Assembly (NCBI GenBank): GCA_963969495.1
Contig: OZ018321.1
Location: forward strand, 134,005,015-134,069,014
Reading direction: 5' to 3'
Source of the DNA: Ceratothoa steindachneri
Taxonomy: Eukaryota > Arthropoda > Malacostraca > Isopoda > Cymothoidae
DNA: 64,000 nt
Of this stretch, positions 22,431 through 32,925 are shown in pieces; the stretch's first letter is position 1; the number at the start of each line of letters is the position of its first letter. A program made the position numbers and the translations under genes. The notes below the pieces were generated by a model. It ran no database searches. It saw only the letters and a program-made list of their open reading frames with translations, and was not told where the DNA came from.

Positions 22431-24045
22431 CTTTCCAAAATTAATAAAAAAAATGAAGGTTGAGGCCAGGAATGGATTGCCAGTTGGGGTGGAGCCTCGC
22501 CTTAGAGGTATGTTCGTTTGTGCGACTCCAGGCTTGCGTGGGTGATTGATGTTACTTAAAACTAATAAGCGAGAACTAACGAGGCAATCGCCACAAAGTT
22601 TATGGTCAGAAAGATCTGTAAAGTGGTGGAGGTCAAAATGTGTGAACGATATATTGCCGACGATTCCCCCGACTGTATTAGGGGGAGGGGAATTCCTCAA
22701 GATGTCGTCACCTGCAGAATGGTAAACCGTTCTACGACTGACGGTCTCTCTCCGCTGCCTACGTGAGGAATTTGAGGTTGTCCTTGTTTACATGTGAGTG
22801 TTTGCTGTGTACGCATCTCTTTTGCGTGATTCATTGTTGAACGCACGCGAGACTCGTGTCTGACGGCTGCTTTGTCTCCTCATCTAGTGGGGAGGGGGGG
22901 ACCTTGTTTCGGGGGAGGGTCATTGTGGGGGATGGGGGGAGGCGTGACCTTGTTTCGGGGGAGCGTCATTGTGGGGGATGAGGTAATTTTCTGAGAAGAG
23001 AGTAGAGGTGTTTGTGGCCTTCCTCCTGGTCTCCATGTCCCCAGGTCTTCCCCACCCCCCCTGCGAATTTAAAGCACAATACCAAGGAGGGCGTATCCCA
23101 CAAAAAATGTGTTGGGGCAGGGAAGGTGTTCTGTTCTTCTAGAGACCAGATGTGACTGTTTCCATGCTCCCCCCCCCAGCCCCCCCCCCCGTGTGGGGCA
23201 GTGTCCTCTTTAGACGACTGGTGTTGTGTAATCCTCCCTCGACCTTTTCACTTCTAACCTTAACAAGTTTTCTCTCAATCATATCCTCCCACCTGCGCCA
23301 AATCCCCCACCCCTTCACTTAAACGCCCCACCCCTGCACCAAACCACCCACCCCTACCCCTCGGCATTTCCTCCCGCCCCGAGTGTACCCTGCCGTGATG
23401 ACGAGACCGACCCTTCCGGCCCAAGTTTTGCCTCTCCTTCCGCTAACATCTCACCCGTACCAACTCTCCTCATCTCCACCCCCCTGGGGTACCCTGTGTA
23501 CTTCGTTACGTATTGTAACTGAGGGGGTGAGCGTCCTCCCTGCTCGAGTGGCCGTAACGAAGGGCTGGGGCCACTGTACTTCCACTCTTCGTCCAGGCTT
23601 GAGGGAGGTGGTGCTTTCCATAGGTCCTGTTATACACCCTATTCCACTACGACTGTCATTTTATCTACCCTTTCATTGGGCCCGCTCTTACACTGCCTTT
23701 GGAACTCTGGTGACAACTGCTCTTTCTTCGGACAACAAAAAAAGATTTCGTACCACCTGGATGTTGGGCGTGGTGACTCCGACCTCTCCGAGGCCTGTCA
23801 CTAAGCCGGATCTGTCGCTTTGACCTGCCTACCACGCCATCAGTAAGTTATTATCTGGGGTTCCTAAGGAGTGGTGGTTATGGGGTATAGTGTTTGTCCC
23901 AGCGGTATCCGTCGGAGCACGCCATAGGCCTCCACTCGGCCGATTTCTTGCTGTGGTCAAAGTATGTCTGTACGGGAAGCGGCACTGAATTTCTACTTAG
24001 TGGCCATGAGCGACTACGTTCCCCCTCAATTCCCCACTCAATATT
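22431..24045. other. Gene-free, partly G- and C-rich stretch with a 46-bp tandem repeat
   Basis: An R2 copy is at 22560-22680. A 46-bp unit containing ACCTTGTTTCGGGGGAG and GTCATTGTGGGGGATG is repeated twice at about 22889-22981. C-runs lie at 23169-23190 and a CCACCCC-rich tract at 23285-23370. An open frame at 23383-23823 has no recognisable protein features. Confidence 0.45.
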
Positions 24046-24049
24046 AGTA

Positions 24050-26530
24050 GATGGGCCCCTCGCTCACCACCTTCGACCGATAAAGGCGTTTCCACTTTAT
24101 CCCTTTTGGAGCCGCCCTCGAGTATCTTAGGCTCTTTTAACGAGGTAGCCCTCATTGTTTTGTCTCAGGGGGCCCTCCAGGTTTCTCCAGGATGTTCTCG
24201 TTATGCCGATAGATAAGGGAGCCGCCCGCTTATCCCCTGGTGCAGAGTTGCCTTAGGGCGAGTCTTGTCTAGTGGTGGGCCCTCCGAAGATTTTCCTAGC
24301 GGAGAGGCTCATTACCCTCTCCAATTCTCATAGGTTCAGGGGGTTTTCCCTCTACCTTTCGGAGAGTTGCCGCTTCTGTTCCAGGCCACAGAGGGGAACG
24401 GGTGAACCATCTCAACTCTCTTATAGTGGTAAGAGGAGGTGTCTTTCCCTGAGCCTCTTACCAAAACACCTCCGTCTATCCGAGATTTGTCACGTTGGTG
24501 GGAGCCGGCATGCCCCCTCACCCCAATTTGGGGGGGTAGGAGAAGTTAGAAGTCACTACTGAGGTGGAAATGATCTCGGGGGTGACCGTTCAAGATTTCA
24601 GGATCTTCCATGGGGGCAAACCTGGGCTCGGTGTCTGACACCGAACCTGAATCACCCTCCTCCAAATGCAAGCTTCTCCTCAGGTGGCTCTCCCCTCCCC
24701 CCCCCCTTCGCCCGAGGACTCACAAAGAGGGACCTTCCCCAGACTGATAAGCAAGCCCTTCTCCATTTCGCAGAAGGACCTTGCTGAGGCCGCCACGTTT
24801 GTGGTTAGGACCCCCTTCCGGGGTGTAGAGAGAAGCTTGATTTACTCCCCGCTTTCCTCTTCTAAAAAGAAAAGGAGTGGGTTAGAAGTCAAAAAGGAAT
24901 ACGGGTTCCTTCCGTCTGGAGACGAACGGGTCCGTTGCCGCTTCGGCAAGCGACCAGGCCAAAATCGGTACGTCCGCCCCGCGAGGCGTACTTGGGTGGG
25001 GAGCGTACTCGGAGCGGAGCCTTCATTAGGTCGTAGCCCCGAATTCAGAGACTATCAGGTGTTTTTAAGTCCGGTGGCTTCAAACGCCTTCTGGTTATTC
25101 CCTCCACAGATGGCATCATGTTTACCAAAGGCCGCATACTTCCTCAAAGGAGAGCATTAGATATCTTGACTGGTAGAGAGCGGAAGGTTACCCGTTTCTC
25201 GGACGGGGGCCACGACGAATTCGTCGGAACTTCCTGAGCCGGCCTTGACTATTTGCCTTCGGACACTCAACGGCTTGCCGGTGAGTGGGATGCCGCTCTC
25301 TACCATCAACGTGAATGGGGTGGTTTATGTGAGGGAACTCGTGGACTACTCCTTAGGAGACCACTGAAAAGTTGGCTGACCAGAGAGAGTTAGTTCATTG
25401 TCGATTGTGTGGTGAGATAACAGGAAAGGGCCTCGAGACCCACCCCTACACCTTTCATCACGTTCAACCGTGACAGGCTCCCTGAGACAGTGCCTGTCTG
25501 TTCGTATCGCTACCGTGTGAAGGCATTCGTGCCACTGCTGCGGAGGTGCGACTAATGCCATCGCTTCCTCTACGAATCACTCCTGTAGACGTGCGAACAT
25601 TTTTCGGTTTTCCTTGCCCAAGACTAAGGTGGTACATTTATGCCACCATCCACGCCTCCACCCCGACCCGGACTTGTTCCTAAATGGAACAATTGGATTC
25701 GCACCATTTCCTGTTCGATCCCCGCTGACTTTAAACACAGTGGATACGGCGTGGAAGTGGACTCGCTCCTAGGACTTGGAGTGTACACAGATGACTCCAA
25801 GTCCTAGGACCGAGTCCACTTCCATGCCGTATCCACTGTGTTTGAAGTCAGCGGGGCTCAAACAGGTGTTGCGTCTTTCTTTAGGTCCGAGCAGGTTGCA
25901 ATACACCGTGCGGTATGGGAGATAATGCGTCGTGGCCTGTTCGAAGAGCGGATTGTGATATTTAGTAACTCACAAAGCGCCTTGAATGCTCTCGTGGCAT
26001 TGGAATCTCCACATCTACTTGTTTACGGTATCCGTGACGCCACGGTTTAGGCGAGCCGCGCAGATGTCGAGATTATCTTCTCCTGGGTTTCTGGACATGT
26101 AGGGATTGCGGAGAATGAAGGCGCCAAAGAGTCCGTGAGGAATGGGCGACCGTAGCAGTTTCACTCTTCCTCACAGTGTATGGCAGGAAGCAGGTCAGAC
26201 CTCCGGGCTACCTGGCACCGAGATGAGAGACGGCCGAGAAGAACCTAAAGTTGTGTGACATGTCTCAGTTCCGGGACGGGCGGGGTCTCTACCCTTTATC
26301 CCTTGTCTCTGTACGAGTCCGTGCCCTTTATGAATTTTTTGAGGAGTCGGGCCTTTCCCCGCCGCCGTCGATTACTTCCTCATCTTCCTTGCTTTTTGCT
26401 TCCTGTTTAATTTTTTGGCATTTGTTCGTTTTTTGTTTTGTTTTTTATTTAACCTAGCATTAGGTTGTAAGATAATTTCGGTGACTTGTGTTTTTGTAAG
26501 CTGTGGCCAGATGGTTGATAAAAAAAAATA
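24050..26530 (+). mobile_element. LINE-A copy, internally deleted, with 5' leader
   Basis: The leader (about 24050-24560) resembles that of the copy at 47.4 kb (the TTTTGGAGCCGCCCTC / ATTGGAGCCACCCTC block). ORF1 follows: TPMQASPQVAL-like start near 24660, [10 protein letters not shown] near 24930, and cysteine-knuckle remnants to about 25590. At about 25591 the sequence jumps directly to the end of the RT (FSLPKTKVVHL). A foldback spans 25720-25856. RNase H follows (from about 25783, with HRAVWEIMRR and IFSNSQSAL), then remnants of the C-terminal domain and the 3' UTR. A degenerate terminal stem-loop lies at 26480-26508 and an A-run at 26521-26528. Endonuclease and most of the RT are missing. 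Confidence 0.75.
25720..25856. repeat. About 62-bp inverted repeat inside LINE-A RNase H
   Basis: The left arm is 25720-25782 and the right arm 25794-25856. They are reverse complements with only a few mismatches and an 11-bp loop. The right arm is the normal RNase H start. The left arm is its mirror copy at the deletion junction. Confidence 0.85.
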
Positions 26531-27420
26531 ATAAAATGGTTGCACAATCGGGCCTCCTTCCGCCTTTGTCTTTTTGTTGTTGTTCTTTTTTATATTCTCT
26601 TGCTTTGACAATTTTTTGTTAAGTTGCTGGAAATAGGTAGATGTCTGTAATTCTCCCAGCTGTAACCTTGTTTTCGCCAACTACACAATTTACGATTCCT
26701 GTGGTTTCTGCCTGGCGTGGACATCATCCAGACCCCTCAAGGGGGTGGAGTGTGCGACAGGGGGTTACACCTCATCTACAACTGAAACCTGGGGGAGTAG
26801 TAGCGCGCCCTCTCGACCCCAGTGCCCCAAGAAATTGGTGCTCTTTCTCTCGGCTCGTCTGTCGCACCTCTTTTAAATCACCCACGTATTTCCTGCCTTT
26901 TTAGACCTAACAATGGGTGAAAGATGGCGTTAAATATTCCTTAAAGAAATCCGTTTTAAGGGTTGAGTTCCCCTTAAGCGTCTTTCAAGGGGACTCTGCA
27001 GCTAACATCTCGAGGATTGCGTACCCTCGGACCCAATGCCTGCAGGAGGCTCTGCGGTATTATATCTTGTACACATTTTCTATACACCACTTTTTTCCAT
27101 TCTGAGAGGGATGCTCTCGTTGGTTTTCGCTAAAAAAATGAACTTAGGCTTGGATTGAGTTTATTGTAGATCCCCCTTCCCTGCGGCTGTTTTTTGAGTT
27201 GCTTTTTTTTAAAGTCATGACTGGCGGGTCATAAAAGGCCAGATTATTTTAGCCCAATTAGCACCATCTAATTTAACCTAAGAAACTCATCATTTCCTAT
27301 GAAAAGGCAGCTCTAAGCCCCCACCCCTCCACCCCGGAGAGGAGATCTGCAACTTTAATCTCAATATGCCTCAACTCTCTAAACGCCGCCGAATTCCATT
27401 TAGATGTTATCATCAAGAGT
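26531..27420. other. Gene-free stretch
   Basis: There is no recognisable gene. A TACAACTGAAACCTG block near 26777 recurs at about 45797 with similar flanks, so this is part of a dispersed repeat. An R2 copy lies at 26993-27135. T-runs are frequent. Confidence 0.4.
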
Positions 27421-27640
27421 TACGCGCTCTCCAGGCCTCCTCCATTTTATTTGACTATCTTCGTGTTGGTCGCATGTTCCCTCACCGGGAGGGGGCGTGC
27501 CTCTTCCCCGACGCCGGAGAGTGCTTCCTTCTGGTTTTTGCCTTTGATTTCTGTTGTTTTTTTTGTTATTTAGTGCTCTACTATGTTAACTTTGGGGTTG
27601 ACTTTGTGGATGTGAGGTTATGTTGGACGAACTTGCATTG
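27421..27640 (+). mobile_element. LINE-A 3' UTR fragment
   Basis: The sequence matches the LINE-A 3' UTR: CCTCCATTTTATTTGACT, then CGCATGTTCC, the GC-rich foldback (GGGAGGGGGCG...TTCCCCGACGCCGG), and GTGCTTCCTTCT followed by a T-rich run. The terminal stem-loop and A-tail are absent. Confidence 0.65.
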
Positions 27641-28515
27641 GGGATCCCGTGTTAAACGGCCACAGTCGGTCCCAACACACAAACAGGGTGACTAAGTTGC
27701 AAAAAAATCGTATTAAAACAACAGAAGTGAACATTGTTCGACTTTTCCGAAGTTTGATCATCAATTCTTGTTTTTCTTCCTGAGCAAAATATTTGTTTAA
27801 TTCTTTTCTCCTTGAAAAGTTGCTTTTCAGTCTGAGCCTCTTGACGTGTGGTTGTCTCATGGTTCTTTGGGATATGAAGCAAGTGTAGGATAGGAAAGTA
27901 GAACTTCTGCACGATATTCTATTTGTTTTAGCTGCGCGAGTATGTTAGCTAACGAGTGTTAACTTTCTACTTCCCTCCCTACTAGTTCGGTGGGGAAGTA
28001 CAGGGTGGTAACAAAGTCATGGGAAATATGGCTTATATGTCTGCACAGACAATATGGTATATTGTCCAGAGGTTTAGTGACCATTGTAGAAATACTTTAT
28101 TTTCTGCGCTGCATAATAAAAAAAAAGGATTGATGACTCCCCTTGATAGTGACCTTACTTCAAGTGTTTTACATTACTTTTCTCATTTTCTACCTATTTC
28201 TTACTTTGTTTTCCCATAGATAAGGGAACAAATATGTCTCTTCTCTTTAGTTTTATTTGTGTTTTTATACTGACAGTGTATCTTAAATAACAATAATGCC
28301 TTACTACATATACATGTATATAAGAGAGTATGTCACTGTAGAATTTGTTAATTCCTTGTTTTTGTAATCCTCCTAGTGCTGAACTGATGTTTACTGAATC
28401 GAAGGTCATTTCTCAGTACAGGAATGCTACATAGAGCGGTATTTCGTATGCAATAGTTCGTTTCAATAATTGTTAAATAGCCTCGAGATGGTCATATGTA
28501 TTATAATTACTTATG
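27641..28515. other. Gene-free AT-rich stretch
   Basis: There is no support for a gene on either strand. Short open frames have no recognisable motif. Confidence 0.4.
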
Positions 28516-28985
28516 AAACCCGCCTTTTATGGATGTTGTTTGGAGTCGAGAGTTGTCCTCCGGACTGTTCCGTACATTCTTGTTGAATGTGTGTCTGGGT
28601 GATGATGTTCGCGGTATCGGGACGACTGAGGTCGCTACCGACTGTCCCTGGTACTCGGAACGAGTTCGTGCACACAGACTTGCGGACTATATCACTTTTT
28701 GGAGGAGGCAGGTCTCTTCCACTTTATTTGACTCTTTGTTGTAGGTCACATGTTCCTGCGCCGGGGGGAGGCGGGCCTACCCCCGACGCCGGGGCGCGCT
28801 TCCTTCTTGTTGCTTTTTTGTTTATTTGTTGTTGTTGTTTTTTGGTTTGTGTGTTACGTAGCCTTTGTTGCTTTCTTATATGTTATTTACATGTTGTTAT
28901 TTGTTTTTTAATCTAGCCTAGTATTACATTTTGCGTGAATTACGGCAACTTTTGCCCTAGTACGCAGTCGCTAGATGGGCTCTTA
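28516..28985 (+). mobile_element. LINE-A fragment: C-terminal end and 3' UTR
   Basis: This is 5'-truncated within the ORF2 C-terminal domain (a FRTFLLNVCLGD stretch matching the [13 protein letters not shown] block). It has the RVRAHRLADYITFWRR end and the 3' UTR with a GC-rich foldback (28756-28789). The terminal stem-loop is at 28944-28972, followed by AGATGGGCTC and an A-run at 28984-28992. Confidence 0.8.
28944..28972 (+). other. LINE-A 3'-terminal stem-loop
   Basis: GGCAAC faces GTCGCT, with inner TGCC facing CGCA. It is diverged but keeps the 29-nt length. Confidence 0.6.
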
Positions 28986-29108
28986 AAAAAAATTCTTGCT
29001 TTTTTGCTTTATGTTTTTTTTTGTCTTTGTTTTATGTTTGTTTGCTTTTTAAATCTAGCCAAACAGGCGTCATGTACCCTTGTAGGTAGCCGCCAGATGG
29101 GCGCTAAA
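28986..29108 (+). mobile_element. Second, very short LINE-A 3' end directly behind the first
   Basis: Only the T-rich end of the 3' UTR, AAATCTAGCC, the stem-loop (29066-29094), AGATGGGCGC and an A-run are present. It starts at the A-tail of the preceding fragment. Confidence 0.75.
29066..29094 (+). other. LINE-A 3'-terminal stem-loop with a compensatory change
   Basis: The inner stem is TACC paired with GGTA where other copies have TGCC paired with GGCA. Both sides have changed so that pairing is kept. The outer stem GGCG/CGCC is intact. Confidence 0.75.
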
Positions 29109-29398
29109 AAAAATCTTTGCAGTCGACCGTTAGTCTGTTGGTATTGCGTTTTGTCTTCATACGCTGGCAAAAAATAATGTCCTTTAGATTGTAACAGAGA
29201 TTTTGAATACTGAAATTTGTTCCATTTTGAATATAAAGTATTTCGAAAAAGCTCCGGGAGTGAAACGATAAGGTAGGCCCACACGCGCCACGTATGAGCA
29301 TACTGCAGGGCTGTACGCATCGAGGAATCCTCCGTAGTCTCTGCCTACTCCTCCTGAATTCGTACTGTTCACTTCCTCCGAACCCCGTGCCCCCTGTG
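29109..29398. other. Short gene-free spacer
   Basis: I see no feature here apart from moderately AT-rich sequence between a LINE tail and a MITE. Confidence 0.4.
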
Positions 29399-29400
29399 TA

Positions 29401-29562
29401 CAGGGTGGTCCAAAAGTCTTGTCACTCTGTAAATATTGCTTTAATTTTCTATTTCAAATATTGTTTTAATTTTATATTTCACGTGTTTTATATTATTATA
29501 TTGTTCCTCTCTTGTTCTTATTACTTTTCGGTACGGGGTGACGAGACTTTTGGACCACCCTA
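29401..29562. mobile_element. Mariner-type MITE 1, 162 bp
   Basis: The left end CAGGGTGGTCCAAAAGTCTT mirrors the right end (reversed: TAGGGTGGTCCAAAAGTCTC). It is flanked by TA on both sides, as for Tc1/mariner elements. The interior is AT-rich with no coding capacity. The same family recurs at 41963-42181. Confidence 0.85.
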
Positions 29563-30324
29563 TAGTATCAAACTGGATTGAGGCTACCTGTGCTTTATTC
29601 CTTCTAGATATATCTATTTTGCCCTTTTAACGTCTCCTGATGTAACGGTTTCTCGCGTCCTTTCTTGACCAGCGGCTAAATTTCGTAAGCTAGTCGCCAA
29701 CCAGCGTTCGTCCATTCATCTCTAGTTGGTTCACTCCTCCCTCTTGGCTCTGATTCGGGGGAGGAACGTCAGCATTCTTCATCCCCTTTCCTCTTACTAA
29801 CCCCCACCATCCTACCCTTACCCATCCTTTTGCGCAAACACAGGGTGGTTCTGGTGACATCGGGAGAATTATGTGCCTTCCCATCCCCTACACGCACAGT
29901 TTGCCCTCAAGGCGCCAATGCCTGCAGGAGGATCCTCCAGGTATCTTCCAAACATTTTCGCTTTCTCTAACTTCACCACTTCATTTATAGAGTCCTCCCT
30001 CCTTACCAACCCCTTACGTGATGCGGGTTCGTTGCTATTGCGCTTTAAATTCCACAGGGAAAAACATCGTGTTCACGGAATCCTGTAACAGGACTGCATT
30101 CTCCCACTCTCCCCACCCCCATCCCAAGAAACAGGGCTTCATTCTCCCCCTCCCCCCACCCCCATCCCACGAAGCAGGACTTCATTCTCACACTACTACC
30201 ATCCCCACTTCCACCCCCACTCGTCTGAAGCGCGAGATCCAATTGCCCTAGTCTGAAATTTCGACCTCATAGAATAAACCTGTCACCTTCTGCCGGTCCC
30301 CCCCATCCCCCCCCCCCCCCACAC
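29563..30324. other. Gene-free stretch with dispersed repeat and a 43-bp tandem repeat
   Basis: A diverged 39-bp motif copy lies at 29669-29711 and an R2 core at 29905-30000, both on the minus orientation relative to 19796-20059. A 43-bp unit (GGACTGCATTCTCCCACTCT and onward, ending CCCATCCCAAGAAACA) is repeated about three times at 30091-30220. A C-run lies at 30309-30320. Confidence 0.5.
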
Positions 30325-30730
30325 AGCTGGGGGTGCCTGGCAATGAAACAGCTGACTAAGCGTCGCACCGGTGTATAGCCACTGGCCTATTTTCTCTCCT
30401 CCTATCCCCTCTTAACCTTCCTCTCCAACTCTTTGTTTGCCCTAACTTGACTACAGCAATCCCTCACCTTTTCTTTGTATCTTGTCTGTTTTGTCACCGC
30501 ATTTAGCCGCACTTCGATTACTGGACCTCATCAAAATTAGGGCGATTTATGCCTTTGTTGTGAGTCGCCAGTAAAAACATACTGGGTTCATCCTTCTACC
30601 GCCCCCGTCATAAAGAATCGGTCCTGGCCCGCCTACGTCTGGTTCACACCAGGTACCTTAAGTCTCCACGATTTCCCTCCCACCTCCAGTGTCCTTTTCT
30701 CTACCGTGCCTATGAGCCCTTTCGTTTAAT
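30325..30730 (+). mobile_element. LINE-C fragment: RNase H end and C-terminal domain
   Basis: Translation shows LGVPGNETAD near 30330-30352, the last catalytic motif of a canonical RNase H. After frame changes, RHKESVLARLRLVHTRYL follows (about 30610-30660), the basic C-terminal block of I/Jockey-type LINEs. It differs from LINE-A and LINE-B in keeping the final aspartate. It is short and broken. A 29-nt segment at 30540-30568 resembles the LINE-A terminal stem-loop, but may be coincidence. Confidence 0.55.
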
Positions 30731-32390
30731 CCTGGTCGATGATGGCCCCTTGTTCTAAGTATATACCCACCACCCTCGATATAATTGCCCATGCCTTCTT
30801 TCGCTTTCCTGCCCACACTTAGCCTTCCTCTACCCCTCAACAGTGAAAAGACTCACGTAATTGGACGCATGTGTCATTTGGCGTTCAACCTCACTTGTAT
30901 TACAAAAAACGTCAAAACCAGGCGATGATTTTAAAAGTCCGCCATCCACTGTCTAGTTAAGCGTTGGGAGAACTTTGTTAATAATGTTAATTACTTCCGC
31001 GATTAAAGTTTCTGTTTAATTAATGTAATAGTCTTTTTTCCTTAAAAATCTTTATTGACAACCTGAGATTTTGTTGTTCGGGAAGTCTGATTGGCCTTTC
31101 TTTCTCTGAAAAGAAGTACAGCCAAAGGGTTTAACTATGGCCATTGTGTATGCGAAAATAACAATTAAGCTAGCGCGATGTTACACCATCTTCCTCAGGC
31201 GCATTGTTCATGATCTAATTGAGTATAGAATTTCCTTTCTTTATTGTTACGGGATTGATAGCTGCTGTTTGCTATTCACTGTAGTAATAAGTTTTTTTTA
31301 GAGAATTGCAATCATTCCATATTTTTTTCTCTGAATATATTTAAAAACAAATTTTTTAGTGTTGCTATTTCCTGTCTACCAAATACCATGTGTTAGCCCC
31401 TCAAGCGCCTCTCTCATTGGCCGCTTCTTTTAATGGTTAATAGATATGTTGGCTAGATTAAATTTTTTTTAAGAGAAAGTGTAATTGCTTAGTTCAGGGT
31501 TTGTTAAATAAATCTTGTTTAAGAATTAATTTCCATTAGGATGGACTCAGAAGTCACTGAAGGAATGTTGGTCGTAATCGAATAAATGTATGATGGTCGA
31601 GAAGGGAAGTCCTAGGAACTGCTTTGCTATTCTGCATTTTAGCTTAAAGCATGCTTGGCCTACATAACCACGCTTGGGGGTACCCGGTGTATAATGCTAA
31701 ACCTTGTGTCTGGAGAAGCACCACGTACTCTTGGCTCGAACGCCTTTAGTTAAGTACCCCCTCCAAAGATTCCCGGCCAACCCGTAAGGGGCGCGGCGAG
31801 GTTTTCCTAGCATCCGTGCTAACAGGACTCAGAGGCACGTCCAGCCCCAGCTTAGCCTCTGCTCCTTCTTTCAGACAACCTGCGTTGCTACACTAATTCC
31901 TCACTTTCCCTACAACCTCTCCTTCAACTTTCCCTGGTTGGCCTCTAATTTCACAGTGTAGATGCTGACCAGCTTCCTCTCACCAAACTATCTCGGATCG
32001 GAGCTGAGAGGGGAGGGGACAACGTTCCCTCAGCCCTGCGCTCCGCTCTGGGTTGGTGGGTTTTTAACAACCTGCTTCATCCGCATCCACACCTTCCTCA
32101 CTTCCCCTTTCTTTCTCCTTTCAATCTCTATCCATTTTACGCCGTGCCCAAGGTGGGGCCGCCATACCGATGGACTGCCAGGCCACTAGGCGGGAGGAGT
32201 GACCCCAAATGGTGGCAGCTGGCTCCACCGGCCCCGTACTCACCCCTTGCAGAGCGGGCTACTGAGTGAGGTGATTAGCGTTTGTATCCCGTAGAATAAG
32301 GGTCACCATGCCCAATGATGAAGACCCCCCAAAATTAATCTCCCTCTACTATCCCCTTTAAATTCGACGGAGCCACCCTCGGGCAGCTCC
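30731..32390. other. Gene-free stretch
   Basis: AT-rich to about 31600, then balanced. No coding motif was found. A block around 31780-31870 (CCCGTAAGG, then CCAGCCCCAGCTTAGCCTCT) resembles 46700-46780 and is probably a dispersed repeat. The last 60 bases (GAGCCACCCTCGG near 32370) resemble the LINE-A leader. Confidence 0.4.
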
Positions 32391-32925
32391 ACCCCCGCGT
32401 AAGGCATTCGTGCCACTGCCGCGGAGGTGCTATTACTGCCACCGCTTCGGCCATACTAATCGCTCCTGTCGACGTACAAAGTCGGGGTTACCCTAAATCT
32501 GTGTAAGTTGCTCCCAGGCCGCACACGATAAGTCCAAATCGTGTGTGGCCAAGTGTGTCAATTACGAAGAGCTGTACCCCGCTTCTTCGAAGCAATGTGG
32601 TGCGTATCTCATTGAGAAGGAAATCCTGGCCGTTCAGGTTCAGGATAGTCTCTAATTTCGCGAGTCTAAGGACTTGATCCTGGCGCGCCCGACGCTGCCC
32701 GGGGCGTCCTATACCTTAATGTTTAAAAAGACACCCTCTGCTCCTGGCCCTTCCAGGCCTACGAGTACGGTCGTTTCCGGGCCCATCCGGAACCCTTCTC
32801 CGGCTTCTACCCACTCCTGGCGCTCCCCTGATAAAGTTGGTGGCACAAAGGGTCCACACCCAGCCCTGGCTAAAACCAGGGCTCCCCCCCGCTTCCCCCA
32901 ACGTGACTGTTTCCCGTAAAAATAA
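32391..32925 (+). mobile_element. LINE-A fragment: ORF1 zinc-knuckle part
   Basis: Translation gives [14 protein letters not shown], then ICVSCSQAAHDKSKSC and YPASSKQCG (about 32430-32605). These are the CCHC-like knuckles by which ORF1 proteins bind RNA. A Pro/Ser/Thr-rich linker follows, to about 32920. It joins directly to the next copy, which starts again in a more 5' part of ORF1. Confidence 0.75.

Noticed and set aside
23383..23823. 146-codon open frame in C-rich DNA
   Set aside because: No domain or motif, biased composition, no splice signals or homologous copy seen.
30540..30568. Seventh LINE-A terminal stem-loop
   Set aside because: Length and outer stem fit, but it lies inside LINE-C coding sequence, the inner stem is lost and no LINE-A 3' UTR precedes it. 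Left as uncertain.
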